DNA from: UBA12077 sp963665525 | GTDB taxonomy: Bacteria > Bacteroidota > Bacteroidia > Bacteroidales > UBA12077 | Assembly: GCA_963665525.1 (NCBI GenBank) | Contig: OY762280.1 | Location: forward strand, 930,001 to 994,000 | Reading direction: 5' to 3' | DNA: 64,000 bases | Part shown: in pieces, positions 27,040 through 35,150 of the stretch | How positions within the stretch are numbered: position 1 is the first letter of the stretch | Layout: each line of letters starts with the position of its first letter | Notes under the pieces: generated by a model | Told to the model about the DNA's origin: nothing | Databases searched by the model: none | What the model saw: only the letters and a program-made list of their open reading frames with translations | Made by a program: the position numbers and the translations under genes

Positions 27040-27939
27040 TTAGCTTTCTGTTTTCCAAAACTGGTAATAATTAAACCATTGTAATGGATACATTTTTAAT
27101 ATTCGTTCAAACTCTCTGGCGTACTTTTCTACAAATCTTCTTAGTTCTTGTTCTTGTTTTTCAGGATCTTTAAACTTTTCAACTTTCTCAGGAGGAGAAG
27201 CATAAAAATGATAATGTGTTTTTGATTCTTTCATTGCAAAAGCAAAAGTAACAGGAACACCAAATCGAGCGGCTAAGTAAAATGGTCCTGAAGGAAATAC
27301 TGCTTTTTGTCCCATAAAATCAATTTCAAAAACTTTGCTTTCTTCAATAAAACGGTCACCAGCCATAGCAATTAGCTCTTTGTTTATTAAAGCATTACTA
27401 ATCGGAAGGATGTGCGATAAATCAGCTTGAATTGGAATTATGTTGACATCGCGATTAACCATAACATCTGTAAGGTAGTTTTTGATCTTTTGATGTTCGG
27501 CATCGAGCATTAAGACATTAATTTTTGTATCAAGTCTTTCCAATAATTGACCAGCAATCTCGAAATTACCAATATGTGCATTTACAATTATTCCTCCGGT
27601 TTTATTTTTAGCCATATCTCTTAAATGATGTTCGCCATCAAAATTATAAGAGAATTTGCCTTTTAAACCACCTAGTATTGCTACTTTATCGAGTAAGATT
27701 TTACCAAATTCAAAATAATTTCTATAAATACTCCATTTAGATTTTAAAAAAGAGAACTTAAGAATATTACGAAAGTAATAATACGTTGATTTTGAGCTTT
27801 TACGAGAAAAAATAAAGTAGTAAAATGCAACAAATACAAGGATAAAATATGCAAAAGAAAGTCCTAAATGTTTTAGCGTTAAAACAAATATTTTATAACC
27901 TAATACGTTTCCACGGGATTGTCCTTTCCATGATGGCAT
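27040..27939 (-). CDS. LpxL/HtrB-type lysophospholipid acyltransferase
   Basis: A 299-aa membrane-bound acyltransferase with an N-terminal helix (about 27-48) and the HxxxxE/D catalytic motif in IIVNAHIGNFEIAGQL. A conserved GDRF segment follows (IAMAGDRFIEE), and the C-terminal WFNYYQFW is typical for the family. It would transfer an acyl chain, here perhaps the polyene from ACP, onto a lipid acceptor. A good Shine-Dalgarno site (27946-27951) precedes the ATG, unusual for this phylum. Confidence 0.85.
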   Translation of the reverse strand: MPSWKGQSRGNVLGYKIFVLTLKHLGLSFAYFILVFVAFYYFIFSRKSSKSTYYYFRNILKFSFLKSKWSIYRNYFEFGKILLDKVAILGGLKGKFSYNFDGEHHLRDMAKNKTGGIIVNAHIGNFEIAGQLLERLDTKINVLMLDAEHQKIKNYLTDVMVNRDVNIIPIQADLSHILPISNALINKELIAMAGDRFIEESKVFEIDFMGQKAVFPSGPFYLAARFGVPVTFAFAMKESKTHYHFYASPPEKVEKFKDPEKQEQELRRFVEKYAREFERILKMYPLQWFNYYQFWKTES

Positions 27940-27945
27940 TTAATA

Positions 27946-27951
27946 ACCTCC
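27946..27951 (-). promoter_or_regulatory. Shine-Dalgarno-like site for the LpxL-type gene
   Basis: GGAGGT on the minus strand, six bases before the ATG at 27939. Most genes in the window lack such a site, which is normal in Bacteroidota. Confidence 0.5.
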
Positions 27952-27971
27952 AAATTATTTCTAATCAAAGA

Positions 27972-28220
27972 TTAGTTAGCTTGTGCCCGTTCAATAATAT
28001 AACTGTAAAAATCCTGAAGTGATTTTATATTAGCAAAATCTTCACCTTTTACCTTAAATCCAAAATTTCTTTCAATAATTACAACAAGATCAACATAATC
28101 AAGACTGTCGATCTCTAAAGTTTCTTTAAGGCTAGCCGTAGGGATAAGTTGATCTTCCTCAAGTTCAAATTCGTCAATTAAAAAATCATTCACCTTATCT
28201 ATAATTTCCTTATTCTCCAT
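27972..28220 (-). CDS. Acyl carrier protein (82 aa)
   Basis: Acidic ACP with the attachment site TLEIDSLDYVDLVVIIE (Ser39). It lies between the ketosynthase gene at 28249 and the LpxL-type acyltransferase gene. It may carry the starter unit or the finished chain to that acyltransferase; this assignment is inferred from order only. Confidence 0.92.
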   Translation of the reverse strand: MENKEIIDKVNDFLIDEFELEEDQLIPTASLKETLEIDSLDYVDLVVIIERNFGFKVKGEDFANIKSLQDFYSYIIERAQAN

Positions 28221-28248
28221 TTCTTATATTATCTCCCGGTTAAAACAA

Positions 28249-29472
28249 TTAGTTTACTTTTTTTACAATTAATGATGAGTTTGTTCCTCCAAACCCAAAT
28301 GAATTTGACAAAAATATATCAATATTGTGATTTTTAATAGTTTCTGCTGCAATATTTAACTTTGCCGAATATTCATCGGGGTTTGCAAAGTTAATGTTGG
28401 GGGCAACATATGAATTTTGCATCATTAATATTGAATATATTATCTCACTAGCTCCACCCATCCACATTTCATGTCCTGTCATCGATTTGGTAGAGCTAAC
28501 ATATGGTGTTTTTTCTCCAAATACTTTACTAATAGCTTGTGCTTCGTTTAAATCTCCTACAGGAGTTGCAGTAGCATGAGCATTAATATAATCTATTTGA
28601 GATGCTTTTAAATTAGCATCTATAAGAGCCATTTCAAGTGATTTTGCAGGACCTTCAACATTAGGAACGGAAATATGATCTCCATTCGAAGAAAACCCAT
28701 ATCCAATAAGCTCTGCAATTATTGGAGCACCTCGCCTAATAGCAGATTCATAACTTTCGAGAATAACAGTAGCAGCTCCACCACTAGGTACTAATCCGTC
28801 GCGATCACGATCGAATGGACGACTTGCTTTTGTTGGTTCACTTTCAAGTGTTGAGAAAGCAGCTAAACCATCAAAACTACCCATGGAGTGGTAATTTATT
28901 TCTTGCCCACCACCACAAACAATCATTTCCTGTAAACCACTTCTTATAAAATAGTATCCCATTCCAATTGAATGCGATCCACTGGCACATGCAGCACTAA
29001 CAGTTAAGTTTATTCCTTTTAACTTGAATATTGTTGATAAATTCATGGTAATCGTTGAATTCATCGATTGAAATATTGCTCCTGAACCTAAAAGGGCAGT
29101 ATCCTTTTTTTCTTTTAATAAATCGTATGAATCAACAACTGACCTGGCAGAACTATCGTTGCCGTATAATATTCCTACATCATTTTTTTCAAGAAAATCT
29201 TCATCTATTCCTGCTTGTTTGAGAGCTTCAACGGTTGCAACATAAGCATATTCTCCTTCTTCAGCCATTCCAACACGTTGGCGACGCTTTAACTCACCTT
29301 TTAAATTTGGACGATCTAAGATTCCTGTTAATCCAGAGCGAAATCCCAAATCTTTTCTGATTTGCTCGAATCCAATACCCGATTTCCCAGTATATAAAGA
29401 ATTGTTAACCTCTTCAAGGCTTTTACCAATAGTGGAATAAATTCCCATTCCAGTTATTACCACTCTATTCAT
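28249..29472 (-). CDS. Beta-ketoacyl-ACP synthase, complete active site
   Basis: A 407-aa FabF-like enzyme with Cys162 in TVSAACASGSHSIG, His in INAHATATPVGDLNEA, and His in STKSMTGHEMWMGGASE. The motif MTGHEMWMGG deviates from the usual GH(T/S)xGAAG, which suggests a specialised substrate. It is third in the minus operon, after the TAL and ketoreductase genes, so it may perform the first condensation on the aryl starter. Confidence 0.9.
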   Translation of the reverse strand: MNRVVITGMGIYSTIGKSLEEVNNSLYTGKSGIGFEQIRKDLGFRSGLTGILDRPNLKGELKRRQRVGMAEEGEYAYVATVEALKQAGIDEDFLEKNDVGILYGNDSSARSVVDSYDLLKEKKDTALLGSGAIFQSMNSTITMNLSTIFKLKGINLTVSAACASGSHSIGMGYYFIRSGLQEMIVCGGGQEINYHSMGSFDGLAAFSTLESEPTKASRPFDRDRDGLVPSGGAATVILESYESAIRRGAPIIAELIGYGFSSNGDHISVPNVEGPAKSLEMALIDANLKASQIDYINAHATATPVGDLNEAQAISKVFGEKTPYVSSTKSMTGHEMWMGGASEIIYSILMMQNSYVAPNINFANPDEYSAKLNIAAETIKNHNIDIFLSNSFGFGGTNSSLIVKKVN

Positions 29473-29498
29473 AGGTTCGTATTACAGTATTTTGGTTT

Positions 29499-30227
29499 TT
29501 ATGTATAAAGTCCTCCATTAACAGAAATAACCTCACCAGTAACATATGATGCTTGTGGTGATGCTAAGAAAGATACCACATTAGCAACTTCTTCTGCTTT
29601 TCCAAACCGGCTCATTGGAATCATTCGTTTTAAATCTTTTTCTTCCAATTCAGCAGTCATGTCTGTTTTTATAAAACCCGGAGCAACACAATTAACTGTT
29701 ACATTCTTTTTAGCTACTTCTTGAGCTAAAGCCTTGCTGGCAGCAATTACTCCACCCTTAGCAGCAGAATAGTTAGTTTGTCCAGGTAATCCTTTAATAC
29801 CCGATAATGATACTACGTTAACTATACGTCCGTATTTGTTAACAATCATATCTTGTACTAAATGTTTTGTAATATAATAAAAGCTATTAAGATTAGTACT
29901 TAAAACATCAGACCAATCTTCATCTTTCATCCACATAATTAAAGCATCTTTTCTAATACCAGCATTATTAACTAATACTTCAACGATACAATCCGGATTT
30001 TGTTCTTTCCATTGATCAATAGATGTTCTAATTTCCTCAGGATTAGAAACATCAAATTTTAATAATTCGCCCGAACCTCCATTAGCTTTAATCTGATTTA
30101 AAGTATCTTCAGCTTCTTGTGTGTTACTTCTGTAATTAATTAACACATGATATCCTTGTTGAGCTATTTGCAAACAAATGGCTTTTCCTATTCCTCTTGA
30201 ACCTCCTGTAACTAATGCAAATTTCAT
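29499..30227 (-). CDS. 3-oxoacyl-ACP reductase (FabG-like)
   Basis: A 242-aa short-chain dehydrogenase with the cofactor motif VTGGSRGIGKAI, NNAG, catalytic Ser in VVSLSGIKGL and YSAAK (Tyr/Lys), and the C-terminal GEVISVNGGLYT. This is the ketoreductase needed to reduce beta-keto intermediates before dehydration. It lies six bases from the TAL gene and forms an operon with the ketosynthase. Confidence 0.92.
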   Translation of the reverse strand: MKFALVTGGSRGIGKAICLQIAQQGYHVLINYRSNTQEAEDTLNQIKANGGSGELLKFDVSNPEEIRTSIDQWKEQNPDCIVEVLVNNAGIRKDALIMWMKDEDWSDVLSTNLNSFYYITKHLVQDMIVNKYGRIVNVVSLSGIKGLPGQTNYSAAKGGVIAASKALAQEVAKKNVTVNCVAPGFIKTDMTAELEEKDLKRMIPMSRFGKAEEVANVVSFLASPQASYVTGEVISVNGGLYT

Positions 30228-30233
30228 ATTTAA

Positions 30234-31775
30234 TTAATTTATGAGATTAGGCTTATTATCAATTAAGTAATTTTTAATATTTTCAATATGTTTATATAAA
30301 GCTTCGTCTTTTTCAATAGTTGGTACAAAAGCTCTTATATGATTGTAAACATTTTTCCCGGTGTCAGATAATCTATCTTTAAATTTCATGTAATCCACAA
30401 TTTGAAGTAAGCTTAGAAATTTAATAGACAATACCTGGAATGAATTTTCTATCACTTTTTTGGTAATTAAAGCCGAATTTGTTCCCATGCTTACTATATC
30501 TTGATTATCTCCATTGTTAGGAATGCTATGAACATACATTGGGTTCGATAACATTTGACTTTCAGCAGTTGTTGATGTAGCTGTAAACTGAGCTGCTTGT
30601 AAACCAAGATCTAGTCCTATAACACCAAGATTTGCAAAAGGAGGGAACTTTTCGTTGATCTTTTCATTGTATAAGTAATTTAATTGGCGCTCTACGAGCA
30701 TGGTTAACTTGGTAATTACGATTTTGAGCTTATCCATCTCGAGTGAAACATAATCGCCATGGAAATTACCACCATGAAGTACATCAATATTTTCGTTTTC
30801 GATAATTGGGTTGTCATTAACCGAGTTTACTTCATTTATAAGAACTTTTTCAACGTTTTTAATGGTTTCGTAAACAGGGCCAAGAACTTGAGGGACACAT
30901 CTTAAGGAATAGTACTCCTGAACTTTAACTTTAATAACACCAACATCAATATTGTTATCGTAAAATAAATCTGCTCTTTTTTGAATTAAATCACTCGATT
31001 CAACAATCTTACGCATTTCTTCTGCAATAAGATTTTGTCCTTCATGTAATTTAACCTGGTTTAGTTCTTTTGAGAAGTGGTCATCAACAGATTCAACAAC
31101 TTCATTAATCATTGTAGACGAAATTAATGCCCAATTTAATAGGTTTTTAGCATGAATAAGATTAATGATTCCAATACCAGTCATACATGAAGTACCATTT
31201 ATTAATGCCAATCCTTCACGTAAGTGTACTTTTAGCGGTTTTAAATTATTGGCTTCGAATACTTCTTTTGCAGGTCTGAATTCGCCGTCGAAAAAGATCT
31301 CACCTTCACCAATTAAGTTATATGCTAAGTGTGCAAGTTGAACTAGATCGCCACTAGCACCAACTCCTCCATGTTCGTATATTTTTGGGTAAATATCTCT
31401 GTTAATAAACTCTTTTAATAAATGAATAGCATCGGTATGTACACCAGAATATCCACGCATAAAAGTATTTAAACGACCAATCATTAATGCTTTTACATAG
31501 ATGTTTGGTAATGCATTTCCAGTACCAGCTGCATGACTGCGAATAAGGTTGTACTGAAGAAGTTTTTGATCCTCGTCGCTAATCTTATATTGCGCCATTG
31601 GACCAAAACAGGTGTTAATACCGTATATTACTTTGTTTTTTGAAAAATCTTCTAAAAAGTTATAACTCTTCTCAACTTTACGCAGTGCTTCTTTATCTAA
31701 ATCTACTTTTTCTCCTTCAAAAAGTATTTTGTAAAAATCATTCAGATTTAGATTCTTACCCCCTATAATAATCAT
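30234..31775 (-). CDS. Tyrosine ammonia-lyase (flexirubin type, MIO enzyme)
   Basis: A 513-aa aromatic amino acid lyase with the self-forming MIO triad Ala140-Ser141-Gly142 in HGGVGASGDLVQLAHL, catalytic Tyr51 in VIYGINTCFGPM, and the MLSNPMYVHSIPNNGDNQD segment. The substrate-selectivity pair is Ser80-His81 (NLIRSHAAGTG), which textbooks assign to histidine lyases. The Flavobacterium johnsoniae enzyme from the flexirubin locus, as I recall it, has the same NLIRSH and is a specific tyrosine lyase. The product would be 4-coumarate, the aryl starter. It is the first gene of the long minus operon. Confidence 0.88.
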   Translation of the reverse strand: MIIIGGKNLNLNDFYKILFEGEKVDLDKEALRKVEKSYNFLEDFSKNKVIYGINTCFGPMAQYKISDEDQKLLQYNLIRSHAAGTGNALPNIYVKALMIGRLNTFMRGYSGVHTDAIHLLKEFINRDIYPKIYEHGGVGASGDLVQLAHLAYNLIGEGEIFFDGEFRPAKEVFEANNLKPLKVHLREGLALINGTSCMTGIGIINLIHAKNLLNWALISSTMINEVVESVDDHFSKELNQVKLHEGQNLIAEEMRKIVESSDLIQKRADLFYDNNIDVGVIKVKVQEYYSLRCVPQVLGPVYETIKNVEKVLINEVNSVNDNPIIENENIDVLHGGNFHGDYVSLEMDKLKIVITKLTMLVERQLNYLYNEKINEKFPPFANLGVIGLDLGLQAAQFTATSTTAESQMLSNPMYVHSIPNNGDNQDIVSMGTNSALITKKVIENSFQVLSIKFLSLLQIVDYMKFKDRLSDTGKNVYNHIRAFVPTIEKDEALYKHIENIKNYLIDNKPNLIN

Positions 31776-31801
31776 TCTATTTTTGGTTGTGTGTTTAAAA
31801 T

Positions 31802-31816
31802 GGTTAATAATTAACC
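31802..31816. promoter_or_regulatory. Candidate operator palindrome
   Basis: GGTTAATAATTAACC is a perfect 15-base inverted repeat with a 3-base centre. It lies 27 nt upstream of the TAL start codon, between it and the candidate -7 box, where a bound protein could block transcription. The cluster's own HTH proteins are possible ligands. Confidence 0.4.
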
Positions 31817-31846
31817 TGTTAATTCTAATGCTTTTTTCAAAGTATG

Positions 31847-31854
31847 CAAATTTA
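31847..31854 (-). promoter_or_regulatory. Candidate -7 box for the minus operon
   Basis: The minus strand reads TAAATTTG, matching TAnnTTTG, about 72 nt before the TAL start. I see no clear -33 TTG at the right distance. Confidence 0.3.
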
Positions 31855-32026
31855 ATAAATACTTTTAATAATCCTTAAGATTCATAAATCATTTCATGAA
31901 TAATTTTATTATTTAACAATAAAATTCGAAAAAACTTGTTGTTAATAAAGTTCATAACTTGATATAACTTCTGGAAATACTATACCCCTAAGACTAAAAG
32001 TATATTCATTCGGCTATTAATAGGAT

Positions 32027-32034
32027 TAATTTTG
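32027..32034 (+). promoter_or_regulatory. Candidate -7 box for the plus operon
   Basis: TAATTTTG matches TAnnTTTG, about 135 nt before the ATG at 32169. The -33 side is weak. Confidence 0.3.
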
Positions 32035-32168
32035 GCAATAATTTAATTTGATATAATTTAGTAGACTAAAATTTGGGCCTGTTGATGTATTTTATAGCTT
32101 AACAGATTATAAAGTCTTGATTAGAAAGGTATTTTAAAAAGTTCAAATTTTTTTGAAAATTAATTCGA

Positions 32169-32669
32169 ATGAAAGAAAAAGAAGCACAAGTCGACTTTGA
32201 ACCACAACAACTTATTATGTATGTTGAAAAGGAGGATGGAACATTTGGTCCAATTCAAACGGGTTCATATATTTCAAAAAATTACTTAGATGATTTTTGG
32301 GAGAAAACAATCAGGTTAAGAAATTCTTTGTTAGAGAAATTGAAAAAGGGGGAGATTACCGTTGTTAGCTTTTATAAAATTATTCATGATTTTAATGATG
32401 TTGAGTTAGCAAGAAGAACAGGATTGCCTGTGTTTAAAGTTAAAAAGCATCAAAAAATAAATGGGTTTGAGAAAATCAAGTTATCGGAACTACAAAAATA
32501 TGCTTATGCTTTTGATATTCCTGTTTCAAATTTATTTCAAACAATAGTTGTTGCAGATAATGAAAATAAGGCAGATACAGATAATACCCAACAACCCATA
32601 TTGGTGAAGCAATCAAGAACAGAGAACTCATTTATGGTAATTACAAAAATAGAATCGAATAAAAAATGA
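32169..32669 (+). CDS. Small HTH protein paired with BtrH (copy B)
   Basis: A 166-aa paralog of the protein at 24830-25234. The shared part (about 78-128) contains DVELARRTGLPVFKVKKHQK and GFEKIKLSELQKYAYAFDI, an XRE-like helix-turn-helix layout. The N-terminal MYVEKEDGTFGP corresponds to the YAVDENGKYVK hairpin of copy A. It adds a polar tail of about 35 residues. Its stop overlaps the BtrH-like gene by 4 bp. It is the first gene of the plus operon, a common place for a local regulator, but an adaptor role for BtrH is equally possible. Confidence 0.65.
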   Translation: MKEKEAQVDFEPQQLIMYVEKEDGTFGPIQTGSYISKNYLDDFWEKTIRLRNSLLEKLKKGEITVVSFYKIIHDFNDVELARRTGLPVFKVKKHQKINGFEKIKLSELQKYAYAFDIPVSNLFQTIVVADNENKADTDNTQQPILVKQSRTENSFMVITKIESNKK

Positions 32670-33679
32670 TAATAGAATCTTTCAAACATAATATGGCTGC
32701 GCATTGCGAGTCAGGTACTTTAACAGCATTATTAAAACATAAGGGTTTAGAAATTACAGAACCAATGATTTTTGGATTGGGAAGTGGTTTATATTTTGGG
32801 TATCTAAGTCGTACTCCAAACTTAAATTTTCCAATGTTTATTTTAAGAACAAAACCAGGTAAATTAAGAAAGAAGCTAGATAAAAGGACCGATATCAAAT
32901 TTGTTACTCAACGATTTAAGAATCAAGATCAAGCAGAGCAGGAACTGGATAAATTAATTGGTGAAGGAATTCCTGTTGCATGCCAGGTCGATTTTTATTA
33001 TATGGATTATATTCCACAATGGGAGAGAGTTCATGCAAATATTCATTTTATAACAATTGTTGGGAAAGAAGGAGATGAATATTTAGTTAGTGATAGTTAT
33101 TTTCCAAAATTGGCAAGAATTCATAAAGACAATCTTCGTAAAGCAAGATTTGCAGGTGGTTATTTGGCACCCAAAGGATTTATGTATTATATTGATTCAG
33201 TTCCTGAAAATATTGATTATAATAAACTAATTCCTGTCGCTGTAAAAAATACCATTAATAAGATGATTGGTGTTCAACCACCATTTATAGGAGTAAGAGG
33301 GATAAGAACTTTTGCAAAGAAATTACAAGGATGGCCAAAATTAACTCGCGATATAGATCATTTATCGCATGAAGTTATGAAGATTAACGTATTTCTTGAA
33401 GATCAAGGAACAGGAGGTGGAGGATTTAGATATCTCTATGCAACTTTCCTTCGTCAGGCATCAGAAATACTTCAAAGTACGGAATTAGAAGAAATGTCAA
33501 AAAAGATGATGGAAATTGGCGATGGATGGAGAAATATTTCTTACTTTGCAGCGAAAATTGGAAAAAACAGAGAGCTTGGGCCGGAAAAGCTTACGGAGCT
33601 TGGTAATCTGATTAATGAAAGGGCCGATGCCGAAGAGAATTTTTATAAAGAACTAAAAACAGTAATAAGTAATATTTAA
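32666..33679 (+). CDS. BtrH-like papain-fold acyltransferase (copy B)
   Basis: A 337-aa paralog of the protein at 23813-24829. The nucleophile context is MAAHCESGTLTALLKHKGL (Cys14), followed by FGLGSGLYFGY, a His in HANIHFITIVGKEGDEYLVSDS, and the shared C-terminal region GTGGGGFRYLYATFLRQASEIL (GTGGAGFRFIYAAFLQEVAEVM in copy A). Family knowledge points to transfer of an ACP-bound acyl group to an amine or hydroxyl. An ACP gene follows 12 bases later, a natural donor. Two copies suggest two separate acyl transfers or acceptors. Confidence 0.78.
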   Translation: MIIESFKHNMAAHCESGTLTALLKHKGLEITEPMIFGLGSGLYFGYLSRTPNLNFPMFILRTKPGKLRKKLDKRTDIKFVTQRFKNQDQAEQELDKLIGEGIPVACQVDFYYMDYIPQWERVHANIHFITIVGKEGDEYLVSDSYFPKLARIHKDNLRKARFAGGYLAPKGFMYYIDSVPENIDYNKLIPVAVKNTINKMIGVQPPFIGVRGIRTFAKKLQGWPKLTRDIDHLSHEVMKINVFLEDQGTGGGGFRYLYATFLRQASEILQSTELEEMSKKMMEIGDGWRNISYFAAKIGKNRELGPEKLTELGNLINERADAEENFYKELKTVISNI

Positions 33680-33691
33680 TTTAATAATAGA

Positions 33692-33967
33692 ATGGGAGAA
33701 AATACTGGTACAGATTTAAAGGTGGATATCAAAAAGATGATTATTGATACTTTAAATATGCAGGATATTACGGTAGAGGATATTGGAGATGATTTACCAC
33801 TTTTTGGTGGTGACAATACTTTAGGTTTAGATTCAATTGATGCCATTGAGTTAGTTATGGCTGTGCAAAGAGATTTTAAAGTGCGTATTGATGATCAAAA
33901 TCTAGCTCGTGAGGTATTAAAAGATGTAAACTCAATAGCTGAATTTATTCAAAGTAAAGCAGAATAA
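33692..33967 (+). CDS. Acyl carrier protein (91 aa)
   Basis: ACP with the phosphopantetheine site TLGLDSIDAIELVMAVQ (Ser48). Its PLFGGDNTLGLDSID is close to the PLFGDGLGLDSID of the ACP at 19198, so the two may share partners. It sits between the BtrH-like acyltransferase and the sulfotransferase genes. Confidence 0.92.
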   Translation: MGENTGTDLKVDIKKMIIDTLNMQDITVEDIGDDLPLFGGDNTLGLDSIDAIELVMAVQRDFKVRIDDQNLAREVLKDVNSIAEFIQSKAE

Positions 33968-34006
33968 TTTCTTAAATATTAACCTAACTCCGAATTAAAA
34001 TAATAT

Positions 34007-35095
34007 ATGAAGAATGCTTACCTGATAGCAGGGATGAGACTATCCAGGTTCATAAAACTTATGATGAAAAATGGAATGTCATTTTACCCAAAATATTTGG
34101 TAAGATTTTTATTTCTTTTACAGAATGGGGTCTGGGCTTCAATATTTTACAGAAAAGAAAAAGCAATTTATCAAGAGGAAATAAAAAAACATCATTTACC
34201 TGATGATCCAATCATTATTATTGGGCATTGGAGAACAGGAAGTACTTTTTTACATCAGCTATTAGCGCTCGATCAGAATTTGTTAACATCTAACGTATTT
34301 CAAGGATCGATTCCTGATAGTTTTTTAAGTTCCAGAAAATCGTATGAACCGATCATGGGGAGAGCTCTGAGAGGAACAAGGCCGATGGATCAGGTGAAGC
34401 TTAGTATGGATGAACCATTAGAAGATGAATATCCTCTTTTTCGTTTAAGTGGGTACTCTCCATTAAAACGTTTGATTTTTCCTAAGAAAAGAGGTTATTT
34501 TCTTAATGAATATCCTGAATTTTTACCTGAAGGGAAAGAATTGGATGAGTGGAAAAATGCTGTGAAATTATTCTATAAAAAGCTGACACTTAAGAATAAT
34601 AAAACAATCTTAATTAAAAACCCATTTCATTCTTTTAGAATTGATGTTTTAAATGAAATATTTCCAAATGCAAAATATATTCATATTATTCGTCATCCAC
34701 ATAAGGTAGTTCCATCGACAATACGAATGTGGGATATTGTTGGAACTCAAAATGCAATGAATGGGAAATGGGAAAAGCCAAGTATTGAGGAAACCAGCAA
34801 CTTGTTAAAAAGAATGTTAGATAGAATAAGTGCTGATTTAAAAAAGATTCCGGAAAATAGATATTATGAAATAAAATTTGAGGATATTGAGAAAAATCCT
34901 GGAGAAGAGATAAAACAATTATATAATCATTTAAATGTTCAATTTTCAGAAGTATTTGAGAAACAAATAGAAGATTTTTTAGTTACGGTAAAAGCTTACA
35001 AAAAAAATAAATATGTGATGCCAGATGGCGACAAACTGAAAATCAATAACATCCTTAAATCATGGATGACAGAGAAAAATTATAGTTTGGATTAG
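34007..35095 (+). CDS. PAPS-dependent sulfotransferase family protein
   Basis: A 362-aa protein with the 5'-phosphosulfate-binding loop IIGHWRTGSTFLHQLL (Gly73-Thr80) and the 3'-phosphate-binding strand YIHIIRHPHKVVPSTIRMW (about 225-243), the two hallmarks of sulfotransferases. It resembles the bacterial Sulfotransfer_3/1 types that act on lipids and natural products. PAPS would donate sulfate to a hydroxyl or amine. Placement between an ACP and a radical SAM gene suggests that the cluster product or its lipid head is sulfated. Confidence 0.85.
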   Translation: MKNAYLIAGMRLSRFIKLMMKNGMSFYPKYLVRFLFLLQNGVWASIFYRKEKAIYQEEIKKHHLPDDPIIIIGHWRTGSTFLHQLLALDQNLLTSNVFQGSIPDSFLSSRKSYEPIMGRALRGTRPMDQVKLSMDEPLEDEYPLFRLSGYSPLKRLIFPKKRGYFLNEYPEFLPEGKELDEWKNAVKLFYKKLTLKNNKTILIKNPFHSFRIDVLNEIFPNAKYIHIIRHPHKVVPSTIRMWDIVGTQNAMNGKWEKPSIEETSNLLKRMLDRISADLKKIPENRYYEIKFEDIEKNPGEEIKQLYNHLNVQFSEVFEKQIEDFLVTVKAYKKNKYVMPDGDKLKINNILKSWMTEKNYSLD

Positions 35096-35150
35096 TTTTT
35101 TTTTTTGATACTTTTATCCGTCCGAACCAAGTAGAAAACAAACAAAGCAT

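Larger units (their letters stand above)
31776..32168. promoter_or_regulatory. Divergent intergenic control region of the cluster
   Basis: This 393-nt AT-rich gap separates the two divergent operons and must hold both promoters. I see a perfect palindrome (31802-31816), TAnnTTTG boxes on both strands, an imperfect ATTCAT/ATGAAT inverted repeat near 31880-31905, and a TATAC/GTATA pair at 31981-32004. I find no open frame with coding character in it. Confidence 0.6.

Noticed and set aside
30234..31775. Histidine ammonia-lyase (HutH)
   Set aside because: The Ser-His pair suggests it, but the context NLIRSH, the neighbouring FabG/ketosynthase genes and the lack of other hut genes favour tyrosine ammonia-lyase.
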